A stretch of DNA of 64,000 bases, taken from contig NZ_MPDM01000003.1 in assembly GCF_001936115.1 (NCBI RefSeq), positions 186,386-250,385 on the forward strand, written 5' to 3'. Below the pieces are notes generated by a model. That model saw nothing but the letters and a program-made list of their open reading frames with translations. It was not told the DNA's origin and searched no databases. This DNA comes from Boudabousia marimammalium. GTDB taxonomy: Bacteria; Actinomycetota; Actinomycetes; Actinomycetales; Actinomycetaceae. A program made the position numbers and the translations under genes. Every line of letters starts with the position of its first letter. Positions within the stretch are counted from its first letter, which is position 1. Of this stretch, positions 26,020-34,143 are shown one piece after another.

Positions 26020-27075
26020 CTAGTTACCTAAGCCTAAGACTTTCGCGATTTCAGGGCCAAAGAAATCTGGGCCCTTCAAAACTTTGCCATCCTCACGGTA
26101 TTTCACTGACCCGTCGGGCATCAGTTTAGACATATTGGAAGCCTGTACCTGCGACAACACCGCCGGGAGGTCAATTCCGAGTTCAAGGGCCGCACCGTAA
26201 ACCACGTAGACGATATCGGCAAGGGCGTCAGCAATCTCAACAATGTCGCGAGTGCCGTCATCGCTCTCTAACGCTTTCACCCAAGCGGATTCAATCAGTT
26301 CACGGGCTTCCTGCCCATAGGCCGCTCCCACCAGTTCAGCGGTTTCTTCCAAAATCAATCCCATCCGCATGTGGATACGATCGGTACTGGCATCCGGGGC
26401 ATCCACCACCGGCAGACCGTAGACCTGATGGAATTGCCTCACTAGGTCATCGGGACGATTCGCATCAGCTAACACGACCGGCACATTCTGACCGGAAATC
26501 GGGCCATGCCAACGCCCCCTCGGCTCCATCTTTTCACCCGGAAGTAAACTACCTACCCAAGCATCCATAAGGGGGTCATCACCCTGAGAAAGCCTAAACG
26601 CAGACCGTGGTTCACAACGGCGAGAAACGCCCTCGAACTTGAATCCAGCTTTCCACGCTACCTTCCGGGAAGCCCAGTTTCCCACTCCAGCCCGCCATTC
26701 AATGCGTGGCCAACCCAGAGTTTCAAAGGCGTAAGCGCAAGCGGCTTTTACCGCTTCAACCATGAAACCCTGGCCCCGGTATTGCGGTGCAGTCCAGTAG
26801 CCTACGCTCCCCCCAACAGACTCTTTCCTTAATGCCAGGGTAGCTACCAAGGTCTGATTATCAGACAGATAGACACCATAGTTGCGTCCACCTCGCGCAG
26901 TGAGTTCTTCCGTGACGGTGGTCAGAAAAGACTCCGCATTAGCCCGCTCATAAGGGAAAGGAATCCCCGTCCATTTAGCGATCTCTTCATCCTGACAGGC
27001 TTCATAGACAGCCTCAGTATCAGCCAATGTGGGGGTGCGAAGGATTAGTCGTTCTGTGCGAATCTCATTAGTCAT
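26020..27075 (-). CDS. GNAT acetyltransferase fused to MazG-like NTP pyrophosphohydrolase
   Basis: This 351-residue protein has two domains. Residues 1-165 are a RimJ/RimL-type N-acetyltransferase, with acetyl-CoA loop YRGQGFMVEAV and the LGWPRIEWRAGVGNWAS strand-helix. Residues about 195-351 are an all-alpha NTP pyrophosphatase-like domain with LILEETAEL and EIADALADIVYVVYG, whose acidic residues bind metal. The second half resembles MazG/PRA-PH house-cleaning enzymes. The joint is continuous and in frame with no internal start signal. A TAGAAT -10 ends 6 nt before the ATG. Confidence 0.82.
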   Translation of the reverse strand: MTNEIRTERLILRTPTLADTEAVYEACQDEEIAKWTGIPFPYERANAESFLTTVTEELTARGGRNYGVYLSDNQTLVATLALRKESVGGSVGYWTAPQYRGQGFMVEAVKAACAYAFETLGWPRIEWRAGVGNWASRKVAWKAGFKFEGVSRRCEPRSAFRLSQGDDPLMDAWVGSLLPGEKMEPRGRWHGPISGQNVPVVLADANRPDDLVRQFHQVYGLPVVDAPDASTDRIHMRMGLILEETAELVGAAYGQEARELIESAWVKALESDDGTRDIVEIADALADIVYVVYGAALELGIDLPAVLSQVQASNMSKLMPDGSVKYREDGKVLKGPDFFGPEIAKVLGLGN

Positions 27076-27081
27076 ATTGTG

Positions 27082-27087
27082 ATTCTA
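27082..27087 (-). promoter_or_regulatory. -10 element of leaderless GNAT-pyrophosphohydrolase gene
   Basis: TAGAAT ends 6 nt before the ATG at 27075. Confidence 0.6.
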
Positions 27088-27130
27088 CCTGCTGCCGAAG
27101 CTGGCGGTATCGAATGTTTCCAGATACACA

Positions 27131-27156
27131 AAAGGCAGACCAACCGGTCTGCCTTT
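27131..27156 (-). terminator. Terminator after tRNA-Leu(GAG)
   Basis: An 11-bp perfect stem AAAGGCAGACC/GGTCTGCCTTT has a 4-nt loop. On the minus strand it is followed by a T-rich stretch. Confidence 0.75.
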
Positions 27157-27162
27157 AACGTG

Positions 27163-27250
27163 TGCGCGGAGGGGGACTTGAACCCCCACTCCCGAAAATG
27201 TGGGAACTAGCACCTCAAGCTAGCGCGTCTGCCTATTCCGCCACCCGCGC
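27163..27250 (-). tRNA. tRNA-Leu (anticodon GAG), CCA not encoded
   Basis: This is an 88-nt class II tRNA. The acceptor GCGCGGG pairs with TCCGCGC, the D arm holds GGAATAGG, and the anticodon loop TTGAGGT gives GAG. A long variable arm TCCCACATTTTCGGGA and T arm GGGGG-TTCAAGT-CCCCC follow. The discriminator is A and the genomic bases after it are CAC, so CCA must be added. Confidence 0.95.
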
Positions 27251-27365
27251 ATGGGTGTCATCTTGCGACTGAAAGAGAATAACACGGTTTTTATTTGACG
27301 CAAAACGATAACCCACAAATGCCGCATTTTCCCCTCTCACGGGCGAAGATTTTGCTCCTAACCGG

Positions 27366-27371
27366 TAGGCT
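27366..27371 (+). promoter_or_regulatory. -10 element of leaderless HAD phosphatase gene
   Basis: TAGGCT ends 7 nt before the ATG at 27379 and supports that start over the ATG at 27295. Confidence 0.5.
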
Positions 27372-27378
27372 TAAGAGT

Positions 27379-28059
27379 ATGAAGTCAAATATTCTGCCCC
27401 AGCCTCCGTTTTCAGCTGTCTTGATTGACCTTGATGGGACTATCACTGACTCCAAAGAGGTCATCATGGCTGCTTTGCGGGCGGTGTTTCGCAAATATGG
27501 TGTCAAACATGACACTGATGAGGAGCTCAATACCTATATCGGTCCGCCGTTAGAAGAATCCTTCCGTGAACTAGCTGGTTTTACAGAAGACGAAGTGGAT
27601 GAGCGGATCGCTGAATTCCGCGCCGAATATAACCGCATCCTGTATGACACTCCCCTCTATGACGGAATGGCGGAAGCTATAGTCCAGCTTTACGAGGCGG
27701 GAATCCCGCTCTCTTTAGCTACATCAAAGAATGAGAAGATTTCAGTTCGCCTGATGGACTATCTAGAGCTGAGCCAGTATTTCGCCACTTTGGTGGGATC
27801 TGATGCAGCCGCTGGACGCACTCAAAAGAGTGAGGTGGTGCAGACCGCCCTCGCCCGCCTGAGCCAGCAGGGTCTAGATATTTCCCGCCCGGTTTTGGTG
27901 GGTGACCGAATTCACGATGTGGAGGGTGCTGCTGCGAATCAGATTGCCTCCGTCATGGTGAGCTGGGGTTATGGCGATGAGGATGAGAGAGCGCGGGCAA
28001 CCTACCGGGTTGACAGCCCGCAGGAGCTGGTCGCTTTCCTAACTGGTAAAACCGACTAA
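27379..28059 (+). CDS. HAD-superfamily hydrolase, phosphoglycolate phosphatase-like
   Basis: This 226-residue HAD phosphatase has motif I LIDLDGTITDSKE with nucleophile and acid/base Asp, an alpha-helical cap (about residues 25-90), motif II LATSKNEK and motif IV GDRIHDVEGA. It resembles Gph/PpaX proteins acting on phosphoglycolate or pyrophosphate; the substrate is open. I prefer ATG 27379, which sits 7 nt after a TAGGCT element and just before the conserved fold. An in-frame ATG at 27295 would add 28 residues. It converges with dnaE2, whose stop is 12 nt away. Confidence 0.88.
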   Translation: MKSNILPQPPFSAVLIDLDGTITDSKEVIMAALRAVFRKYGVKHDTDEELNTYIGPPLEESFRELAGFTEDEVDERIAEFRAEYNRILYDTPLYDGMAEAIVQLYEAGIPLSLATSKNEKISVRLMDYLELSQYFATLVGSDAAAGRTQKSEVVQTALARLSQQGLDISRPVLVGDRIHDVEGAAANQIASVMVSWGYGDEDERARATYRVDSPQELVAFLTGKTD

Positions 28060-28071
28060 ATTGAGTGTCTC

Positions 28072-31000
28072 TTAAGCATAATTTCGAGCGGGCATCCCAA
28101 TCGGAACAGTTAGCGCTCTGACCTGATCCGCCAAAATTGTGTGCGCACCCGCATGCCAATCACAGATTCCTCGCACCAGCAAGGCGGATGCAGTTTCTAA
28201 GGTTTTGGCATATTTTTTCCACATTCCTGGGGTGCAGAGCACGTTTACTAATCCGGTTTCATCCTCCAAGGACAGGAAAGTTACCCCGTTTGCAGTGGCG
28301 GGACGTTGCCGATGGGTGATTACTCCAGCTACTTTGATGCGGGTCCCGGACTCTACCTGTTTTAGTTCTGTAGCACTGAGGCAACCTTCAGTTAGCAGCT
28401 TTGCGCGAAGTAGTTTCATTGGGTGAGAGCTCAAAGCTAGACTGGTGTTTTGCAGTTCTAAGCGAAGTAGTTCAGATTCAGAAAGGGCCGCTAGTTCAGG
28501 AGCATAGGCTCCTGCCGCGGTCCCTGGGAGGGGTGCTTGATACCAGCTGTCAGCATTTTTGACCCCAACAGCTCCAGCTTCCCAAAGCCCCTGTCGGCGG
28601 CTCACCCCAAGGCTTTCTAAGGCCCCCGCCAAGGCTAGTTTTTCAAGTTCTCGAACGCTTAGTCTGGCTCTGCTAGCTAGCTCTTCAACTGTCTGGAAGG
28701 GCCCCTCCGCTTTGCGGTTTTGCACAATTCTTTCTGCGCCTTTCCCAAGCCCTTTGACGGAGTGCAGCCCCAGTCTGATCCGCCCTTGCGAAGCCACTTC
28801 ATCAGGCAGAGAGGCCGTAGCTTCCAACTCAGAATATTGCACGTCCACGGGTTCCACTACCACTTCATGGCGCCGGGCATCTTGGACGAGGGTGGCGGGA
28901 CTGTAGAATCCCATGGGCTGACTGGCTAGAACTGCAGCGTAGAAGAAAGCTGGATAGTGAGCCTTCAACCAAGCTGAGGCATAAACAATATAGGCAAAGC
29001 TGAAAGCGTGGGATTCAGGGAACCCGAAATAGGCGAAGCTTTCAAACTGGTCGATTAAAGATTCTGTGTCAGCTGCGCTTATTCCTTTAGCTTGGAATCC
29101 TGCACGCAATTGGTTACGCAACTGCACGGCTTTTTCGGCGCCCCGTTTGGAGCCCATGGCGCGACGGAGTTCATCTGCTTGTTTAGGCGTGAAACCGGCA
29201 AGCACTACGGCAAGTTGCATGAGTTGTTCTTGGAAAAGGGGAATACCAAGGGTCTTTTCAACTACTGGGCGAGCTGCTTCATGTGGGTAGGTGACGGCCT
29301 CTTCTCCTCTGCGCCTACGCAAGTAGGGGTGCACGGTCTGTCCTTGAATGGGGCCGGGACGGACCAGAGCCACTTCCACCACAATGTCGTAAAAGCAGCG
29401 TGGCTGTAGTTGCGGGAGCATATTGATTTGTGCCCGAGATTCCACCTGGAAAACCCCGATGGTATCCCCGGCACAAAGCAGATCATAGACTTTCGGGTCA
29501 TCTTGTCCGATTGAGTGCAGGCTAAGGGTCTGTCCTCGCTCCCCTTTGATACCAAGTTTAGCCAATCCAGAAAAGGCAATTTTGAGGGCGGTAAGCATTC
29601 CTAAACCCAGTAGGTCAAATTTCACCAGTCCCGCGGCGGCACAGTCTTCTTTATCCCATTGCACTACGGTGCGGTTTTCTTTTGCTGCCCACTGAATGGG
29701 GACAAGTTCAGGAATCGGACGGTCCGCAAGGACCATACCACCGGAGTGAATCCCTACATGCCGCGGCAGATTCAGGAGTCCCTTACTGAGCCTAGCGACT
29801 TGCGCAGGTAGCTTTTCCGCCTGGATTTTTCTGTGTCCCTGCAGGTGCGTAAAGCGGCTGATTTCCGTCTCAGAGTAGCCGAGCGCTGCGGCGGTTAAGC
29901 GGATTGCCGATTTTGGTCGGAGGGTAATAATATTAGCTACTTGCGCGGCTTGCTGACGGCCGTAGGTACGGTACACATACTGGATGGCTTCTTCCCGGCG
30001 GCCTGATTCGATATCTAGGTCGATGTCTGGGTATTCTTTACGATCTGGGGAGAGGAACCTTTCGAAGAGCATTTTGTGCCGCACGGCGTCAACTGCGGTG
30101 ATTCCCAGCGCGTAACAAACCGCTGAGTTTGCGGCAGAGCCCCGGCCTTGACAGAGGATTTCTTGTTTTTCGCACCATTGCACAATGTCGTGAACGATGA
30201 GGAAGTATCCACAAAAACCTAAACCGGTAATAATGTTGAGTTCTTTTTCGATTAGTTCCCAGGCTGCTGGGGCTTCTGCCCTATTGCCGTAGCGGCGAGT
30301 GGCGCCGGCGATCACCAGCTGTCTCAGATAGGTGGCGTCATCAACGCCATCAAGATGCTTCAGTCTGGGTAGTTGTGGCCACGCGTTCGCAAGGTCGAAA
30401 GCTAATTGGGCACCAAATCGACCAGCATTGTGGAGGGCTTGCGGATAGTCTCGGTAAAGCCGAGCCAGCTGTGCCTTGCTGCGCACAAAGTTTCTTCGCG
30501 CCGGCAGTTCAGACTGACATTCAACTAGTGGTTTCCCTAGCTGAGCTGCCTGCATAAGATCCGCCAGCGGCACCTGTTCAGGTCTGGTGATTCGGATAGC
30601 TCCGGTAGCAATCAGGGGAAGCCCGTATTTTTCACTCAGGTAGTTGAGTTGGCGGGCATATGCGGCATCTCCCGGGTAGCCGCTGAGATTTAGTTCTATA
30701 CCAAGGCGGTCTTTCCCGAATTGTTCGATGAGCTGCCCAAGATCTGCTTCAGTTTCCGCAGAAGGTGTCGTGACGTCAAGATTCAGATGCTTTCCCAGCG
30801 GGCCGCGCCTAGTCCCGGTGAGAACAAACCAGTCTCCAGATAGTTCACTGAGTGAGTAGCTGGGCGCTTTTCTTTCCCCGGCAGCTAGGTTGTGCACGGT
30901 GATGGTACGGGAGAGTTCTTTATACCCTTCGGGCCCAGTTGCTAGGACTGGAAGGCAGCTACCATTTTCGAGGGTGAGTTCTGCCCCATAAATGCTGTTT

Positions 31001-31179
31001 ATTTGCTGCTCTTTACAGGCCTCATATTGTTGGATGACGGCGTACAGACCGTTATGGTCGGTAATAGCGAGGGCGGCATACTGAGCTTTCGCCGCTGCTT
31101 CCGCTAGCTGCCGTGGGGTGGCAACGCCATCCAGAAAAGAGTATGCGGAATGCGCATGCAACTCACTATAATCGAACAT
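28072..31179 (-). CDS. dnaE2: Error-prone DNA polymerase DnaE2
   Basis: DnaE2 is the C-family translesion polymerase of the ImuA'-ImuB-DnaE2 mutasome, used in SOS mutagenesis. An N-terminal PHP domain (YSELHAHSAYSFLDG) is followed by the polymerase palm with catalytic PDIDLDIE, fingers, a helix-hairpin-helix region and a C-terminal OB fold. The ATG at 31179 starts MFDYSELHAHS, the usual DnaE2 beginning, and lies inside a perfect LexA palindrome, 7 nt after TATAAT. An upstream ATG at 31206 adds nine residues but would lie upstream of the predicted transcription start. It is about 1035 residues. Confidence 0.95.
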   Translation of the reverse strand: MFDYSELHAHSAYSFLDGVATPRQLAEAAAKAQYAALAITDHNGLYAVIQQYEACKEQQINSIYGAELTLENGSCLPVLATGPEGYKELSRTITVHNLAAGERKAPSYSLSELSGDWFVLTGTRRGPLGKHLNLDVTTPSAETEADLGQLIEQFGKDRLGIELNLSGYPGDAAYARQLNYLSEKYGLPLIATGAIRITRPEQVPLADLMQAAQLGKPLVECQSELPARRNFVRSKAQLARLYRDYPQALHNAGRFGAQLAFDLANAWPQLPRLKHLDGVDDATYLRQLVIAGATRRYGNRAEAPAAWELIEKELNIITGLGFCGYFLIVHDIVQWCEKQEILCQGRGSAANSAVCYALGITAVDAVRHKMLFERFLSPDRKEYPDIDLDIESGRREEAIQYVYRTYGRQQAAQVANIITLRPKSAIRLTAAALGYSETEISRFTHLQGHRKIQAEKLPAQVARLSKGLLNLPRHVGIHSGGMVLADRPIPELVPIQWAAKENRTVVQWDKEDCAAAGLVKFDLLGLGMLTALKIAFSGLAKLGIKGERGQTLSLHSIGQDDPKVYDLLCAGDTIGVFQVESRAQINMLPQLQPRCFYDIVVEVALVRPGPIQGQTVHPYLRRRRGEEAVTYPHEAARPVVEKTLGIPLFQEQLMQLAVVLAGFTPKQADELRRAMGSKRGAEKAVQLRNQLRAGFQAKGISAADTESLIDQFESFAYFGFPESHAFSFAYIVYASAWLKAHYPAFFYAAVLASQPMGFYSPATLVQDARRHEVVVEPVDVQYSELEATASLPDEVASQGRIRLGLHSVKGLGKGAERIVQNRKAEGPFQTVEELASRARLSVRELEKLALAGALESLGVSRRQGLWEAGAVGVKNADSWYQAPLPGTAAGAYAPELAALSESELLRLELQNTSLALSSHPMKLLRAKLLTEGCLSATELKQVESGTRIKVAGVITHRQRPATANGVTFLSLEDETGLVNVLCTPGMWKKYAKTLETASALLVRGICDWHAGAHTILADQVRALTVPIGMPARNYA

Positions 31180-31193
31180 ATGTTCGATTATAG
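31166..31193 (-). promoter_or_regulatory. LexA/SOS box over the dnaE2 promoter and start codon
   Basis: A perfect 28-bp palindrome is centred between 31179 and 31180. Its core TCGAACATATGTTCGA matches the actinobacterial/Bacillus-type SOS box exactly. The minus-strand -10 TATAAT (31187-31192) and the ATG at 31179 both lie inside it. LexA bound here would block RNA polymerase directly, and the transcript would begin at or next to the start codon. Confidence 0.9.
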
Positions 31194-31212
31194 GTAATGT
31201 GTGCAAGGTTTG

Positions 31213-31839
31213 CTAGGAAGCTAAATGCCCGCCAGATTCTTCTAGATAGCAGGCACCACAAAGAGATTCGTAGGTAACCATGACCCCATCAATTGCTACT
31301 TGGTCGCCGTCGAACACAAATTCGTCCCCGATTTTTCGGGCGTTAAAGATGGCTTTGCGACCGCAACGGCAAATTGTTTTCAGCTCCTCTAACGTGTGCG
31401 CAATCTCTAAGAGCCGGCGCGCTCCTGGAAAGGCTTCAGTCCTAAAGTCTGTGCGAATACCGTAGGCCAGCACGGGAACGTTGTCCAGCAAAGCAATCCG
31501 CATCATGTCATCTATTTGAGCAGGGTTCAAGAATTGTGCCTCATCAACTAGCAGTGCAGCCACAGGCTCCATTTCCACATGTTTAACCAGAGCATTAGGA
31601 TCATCTCCCCGTGCGACAGCATGGAAATGATCGCGGAGATTGTCATTGCTGCCAACTAGGAAGTCAACTTTCCGAGAAACCCCTAAACGGGAAACTATGT
31701 AGGATTCCCCTTTGGAATCAATCTTTGGTTTGGCTAATAGTACTCTTTGCCCGCGCTCTTCATAGTTATAGGCGGCTTGCAGAAGCGCAGTGGATTTCCC
31801 AGAGTTCATTGCCCCGTATCGAAAATACAATTTAGCCAT
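31213..31839 (-). CDS. tdk: Thymidine kinase
   Basis: Tdk phosphorylates thymidine to dTMP in pyrimidine salvage. This 208-residue type II enzyme has P-loop RYGAMNSGKSTALL at the N-terminus, a catalytic VDEAQFL region, the zinc-binding cysteines in CRCGRKAIF and LCGACYLEE, and the lasso-like YESLCGACY loop near the end. A strong GGAGGGGGAG ribosome site lies just before the ATG. It sits between imuB and dnaE2 on the same strand, with no separate SOS box, so SOS read-through from imuA'B could raise it. Confidence 0.95.
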   Translation of the reverse strand: MAKLYFRYGAMNSGKSTALLQAAYNYEERGQRVLLAKPKIDSKGESYIVSRLGVSRKVDFLVGSNDNLRDHFHAVARGDDPNALVKHVEMEPVAALLVDEAQFLNPAQIDDMMRIALLDNVPVLAYGIRTDFRTEAFPGARRLLEIAHTLEELKTICRCGRKAIFNARKIGDEFVFDGDQVAIDGVMVTYESLCGACYLEESGGHLAS

Positions 31840-31895
31840 GGCTCCCCCTCCGCATTGTTTTAGTCCCTGTATAGGATAACTGTTTTATTTCCTCT

Positions 31896-33509
31896 CTAGG
31901 TATAAACACCGTCAATTAACCACCCTCCTTGCTGGTAGCACAGCAAAATATCAATCTTTTTCCCACCTAATGAAGCAATTAAATAGGCCCTAGGGTTTTC
32001 ATAGTTACCTTCTTTAACACACCACCATTGCCCCCAAACTTGCCAAACCGGAGACTGCTTCTCTATTGCAACGCAATCTCCGCCCAAAAGTTCCCTTAAT
32101 ATGCGACTTTCAGCCGCCTTAATCCCCTTTCCGATCTTCAGCCAGGCCGGAGTGGAACTCATTTCCCCTGCCGCATCAATTAGAATGCTTTTATCTTCAC
32201 TGTCCACTACCTGCACCGGAAGAGGCCTTTCCAAAACGATTTCGGGCCACTTACCGATTTCTCTAAGCGCCCCTTCCCTGTCCAGTTTTAGCGCCCCCAA
32301 AGCTAGGTTTCTAGGGGCGTGATATTTTTCTACTTTGACGGCGCTACGGGGATCATATCCACCTTGATAAAAAGGCTGTTTAACCTCAGCCTCCCCAAGT
32401 GTAGTTTGTAGCCTACTGATTAGTCGGTAAGCTGCAGCCGTTTTCGCGTTAGCTGTCCCCCACAGGCTCTCTCCCACCTCTCCTGCCGGGTATGGATCCA
32501 CTGCTACCAAGGTAAGCTGCGTAATTATTTCTGCCAAACTTCCATTTTGTAGCCATCCTTGCAATTGCCATCTCACCCGATCTCTGATGGCGACCGCACT
32601 TTTTTCTCCTAATAAAAGCCAGGTTCGTTCTAGATGTTTAGCACTTTCAGTGACCGCCTGGATTGTGACGCCACGCAGAGAGTAACCCCTACCCTGCAGT
32701 TTTGAAATCAGCAGGTCCGCCGCCCGCTTCGCAACGAACCCTGCCATTTCAACCGTTTCCAACCCGGGATCGCAATCAATTTGAACTCTGATTTGCGGCG
32801 TATGCTGGGATTTCGCAACAACTGCAATATCGTTGCCGCTGGCCAGATTCCAAAGTTCCAGTCCCAGATCCCCAAAACGGGCATAGACGGCATTTTTAGG
32901 CGCCTGAGCTAGTTTTCCACAAGTATCTAACCCCAATCCCAGCATGACCGCTAAGAGGTCATCGAGCTGCGCTTGCGAATAATCTAATAAACCCAAATGG
33001 ACCACTTCACTAAGCGTGATATTGGATAAATAATGAGCGGTTTTCCCAGGTGGAAGAATCCGGTTTTCTTGGGCCGCCAACCAGGCCGCCGCCAAGGTGT
33101 CCGCTATCCCAACCATTACCTCCGCCCCCGTGGCAGACACTATGGTCTCAATCAAGAGTTCTTGCAGCTGCAGTTCCCCTCCCGCCCATTTGCTTGGTCC
33201 GACAGCAGGAGCCGTGAGAATACCAGGTCGCAAGACTTCCAGATTTGCCGCCAATTGAGCAGCCGCTGACACGACAGGTTCAAAGGCTCTTCCTTCCCGG
33301 GAAGGGTCGGGCGATAAATCCACCAGCTCTGGACATAGCTCATGTGCCTGCACAGCTCTCATTTTCGCTACAACGCCACAATTTTTAGCCGCATGATTAG
33401 GCAATAAGATTCTTCCTCGTCCTATAATCGCAGCCGGCATCCCAACTGGAACCTCCACCTCCAAAGCTGCCAGTGGCCAATCTGGAGCCAGCACGCAAAG
33501 CCATCTCAT
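31896..33509 (-). CDS. imuB: ImuB, inactive Y-family polymerase homologue
   Basis: ImuB is the catalytically dead Y-family hub that ties DnaE2 to the beta clamp. This 537-residue protein starts MRWLCVLAPDWPLAALE, where active Y-family enzymes carry DxDxFFASVE, so the metal-binding acids are missing. A clamp-binding-like motif QLTLV is at residues 331-335. Its start overlaps the imuA' stop by 4 nt (ATGA), so both are co-translated. The long C-terminal region interacts with ImuA' and DnaE2 in other species. Confidence 0.9.
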   Translation of the reverse strand: MRWLCVLAPDWPLAALEVEVPVGMPAAIIGRGRILLPNHAAKNCGVVAKMRAVQAHELCPELVDLSPDPSREGRAFEPVVSAAAQLAANLEVLRPGILTAPAVGPSKWAGGELQLQELLIETIVSATGAEVMVGIADTLAAAWLAAQENRILPPGKTAHYLSNITLSEVVHLGLLDYSQAQLDDLLAVMLGLGLDTCGKLAQAPKNAVYARFGDLGLELWNLASGNDIAVVAKSQHTPQIRVQIDCDPGLETVEMAGFVAKRAADLLISKLQGRGYSLRGVTIQAVTESAKHLERTWLLLGEKSAVAIRDRVRWQLQGWLQNGSLAEIITQLTLVAVDPYPAGEVGESLWGTANAKTAAAYRLISRLQTTLGEAEVKQPFYQGGYDPRSAVKVEKYHAPRNLALGALKLDREGALREIGKWPEIVLERPLPVQVVDSEDKSILIDAAGEMSSTPAWLKIGKGIKAAESRILRELLGGDCVAIEKQSPVWQVWGQWWCVKEGNYENPRAYLIASLGGKKIDILLCYQQGGWLIDGVYT

Positions 33510-34003
33510 GAGGCTTTAACCTCTCGCCCCAAAACCTGTTCCCGCTGCCTTTGTAGCTCTAGAGAATAAGCCAGTAAGAGGGTGTCGCGAGCCTTCGCTT
33601 TAGCCTCCAGTCTAAGCAACTGCGAAGAAGTAAAAAGCTCTGCCTCATAAACCACTACCTCCACCGCCCCCAGCATTGTTTCCATCACCCAAAGAGCCCG
33701 CTCTTCCGGCGAAGGTAAATAAAGAACCCTGCCTAAATCTATGCCCATTTCCGCCCAGGCGGCCCAACCGATTGAAACCCGCCCCAGTACCGCCGCCCAA
33801 CCGGAGGTACCCATCACAGTTTTTACTCGCTCCGACAGGCTAATATTGCTACCTCCCCAAACTTTCGATGGCTTCGCTTCCTGTGCAAAGTCTTGCAGGA
33901 AGGCCCGGTCCTTTAACCCAAAAGCAACCTCTGCCTGGTTTAAGACCGAGCGCGCCAACCCCAGTCTTTGCTGCTGCTCCACCGTTTTTGAGCTTCCTTC
34001 CAT
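33506..34003 (-). CDS. imuA': ImuA'-type mutasome accessory protein
   Basis: This 165-residue protein is a shortened, RecA-like-fold relative. The core GWAAVLGRVSIGWAAWAEMGIDLGRV... followed by ...LYLPSPEERALWVMETMLG resembles actinobacterial ImuA', and no intact Walker A is visible. It is shorter than the roughly 200-residue mycobacterial protein. It anchors imuB and DnaE2 into the mutasome in other species. AAAGGAGG lies 8 nt before the ATG. A LexA box at 34024-34039 lies over its promoter. The assignment leans partly on context. Confidence 0.8.
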   Translation of the reverse strand: MEGSSKTVEQQQRLGLARSVLNQAEVAFGLKDRAFLQDFAQEAKPSKVWGGSNISLSERVKTVMGTSGWAAVLGRVSIGWAAWAEMGIDLGRVLYLPSPEERALWVMETMLGAVEVVVYEAELFTSSQLLRLEAKAKARDTLLLAYSLELQRQREQVLGREVKAS

Positions 34004-34023
34004 CAGCTTCCCACCTCCTTTGA

Positions 34024-34044
34024 TAGAACATATGTTCGATAATA
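34024..34044 (-). promoter_or_regulatory. LexA/SOS box and -10 of imuA'-imuB
   Basis: TCGAACATATGTTCTA (34024-34039, minus strand) differs from the perfect box by one base. A TATTAT -10 (34039-34044) overlaps its upstream edge. Layout and sequence closely match the dnaE2 box. Confidence 0.85.
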
Positions 34045-34143
34045 TCGGAAGGGTGGGACAAATTAAAATGAAATACTTTCCTCCCCCATCGTTATCCCGT
34101 AAAGTACCAAGTGAAAGTCAAAAAATAGTGATAGGAGACTTTG

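Noticed and set aside
33849-34061. 70-residue minus-strand frame over the imuA' start
   Set aside because: Not called as a gene: it overlaps imuA' out of frame and has no ribosome site; it is mentioned only as a possible upstream frame in the findings.
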